Of a DNA stretch of 13,825 nt, positions 13,708 to 13,825 are shown piece after piece. The notes beneath the pieces were generated by a model that was not told where the DNA came from, ran no database searches, and saw nothing but the letters and a program-made list of their open reading frames with translations. A program made the translations under genes and the position numbers. Every line of letters begins with the position of its first letter. The first letter of the stretch is position 1. This DNA comes from Clostridia bacterium (lineage in GTDB: Bacteria > Bacillota_A > Clostridia > TANB77 > CAG-508): assembly GCA_022791475.1 (NCBI GenBank), contig JAAVZD010000016.1, forward strand, positions 1 through 13,825. The letters are read 5' to 3'.

Positions 13708-13825
13708 TGAAATGCACCCCATTTAGTAGACATAGAAAAAAGAACCTATGTTAAAATACTAAATGGAGGTGTATTTTTTATGGCAAAAAAAGGTCAAAAA
13801 TTTATGGAATATGATAATGACTTTA
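13708..13825 (+). mobile_element. Left end of an IS3-family (IS150-like) insertion sequence
   Basis: The element seems to begin at TGAAATGCACCCC (13708). The terminal sequence GCACCCCATTTAGTA (13714-13728) reappears inverted as TACTAAATGGAGGTGTA just before the transposase start, with GACATAG and CCTATGTT also opposed, so the transposase ribosome binding site (GGAGG) lies in a hairpin. This can limit translation from read-through transcripts. The element runs out of the window. The direct repeat CTGGT-GT-CTGGT (13672-13683) lies outside and is unexplained. Confidence 0.65.
13780..13825 (+). CDS. IS3-family transposase OrfA, N-terminal fragment
   Basis: Fifteen codons are present (MAKKGQKFMEYDNDF), cut by the window edge. 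The MAKKGQKF start followed by an acidic/aromatic stretch is typical of helix-turn-helix OrfA proteins of IS3/IS150-type elements in Clostridia. The ATG has GGAGG about ten bases upstream, inside the terminal hairpin. The family rests on few residues plus the terminal repeats. Confidence 0.65.
   Translation, partial: MAKKGQKFMEYDNDF

Noticed and set aside
1..13825. CRISPR array, prophage module or rRNA
   Set aside because: I saw no regularly spaced direct repeats, phage structural or integrase genes, or rRNA sequence. Only a partial insertion sequence at the right edge marks mobile DNA.

Overview
The window is strongly AT-rich, and its genes point to an endospore-forming anaerobic Firmicute of the class Clostridia. 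It carries the sporulation genes yabP, yabQ and a ytvI-like permease, a divIC-type division gene, clostridial-type secA, prfB and rho, TTG starts, strong AGGAGG-type ribosome binding sites and near-consensus vegetative promoters. Almost every gene lies on the minus strand; the exceptions are one membrane-anchored protein at 9836, the tRNA pair and the transposase fragment at the right edge.

Read in the direction of transcription (right to left), 13170-10428 holds a DUF4116 repeat protein, a cysteine-rich double-CBS protein, a YtvI/AI-2E family permease behind a possible sigma-E promoter, and a 58-residue orphan gene with its own promoter, ribosome binding site and terminator. Next come a convergent plus-strand gene with a YcgQ/TIGR03943-like C-terminal domain (9836-10375), a TIGR02206/YwaF-like membrane protein interrupted by a +1 frameshift (8908-9670), a small four-helix membrane protein, secA (with a possible 48-residue ORF after it), prfB interrupted by a +1 frameshift exactly at its catalytic GGQ loop, a YcxB-like membrane protein, the yabP-yabQ-divIC cluster, and rho. 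The ribosome binding site of one more gene leaves the window at base 1; by usual gene order this would be rpmE.

The right edge (13413-13825) holds a consensus promoter driving two tRNA-like genes with abnormal anticodon loops, a hairpin, and the left end of an IS3-family insertion sequence with the first codons of its transposase. Intergenic spaces contain two families of short GC-rich or palindromic repeats and several intrinsic terminators.

The most interesting observation is that the two interrupted genes (prfB and the YwaF-like gene) are each disrupted by one extra C before a GGN glycine codon, so the zero frame reaches a CGG codon at the break. By eye these are two of only three in-frame CGG codons in the window's genes. 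This may be coincidence, base-calling error or recent mutation, but a +1 recoding event at CGG is a testable alternative. The canonical CUU-UGA autoregulatory frameshift site of RF2 is absent from this prfB.
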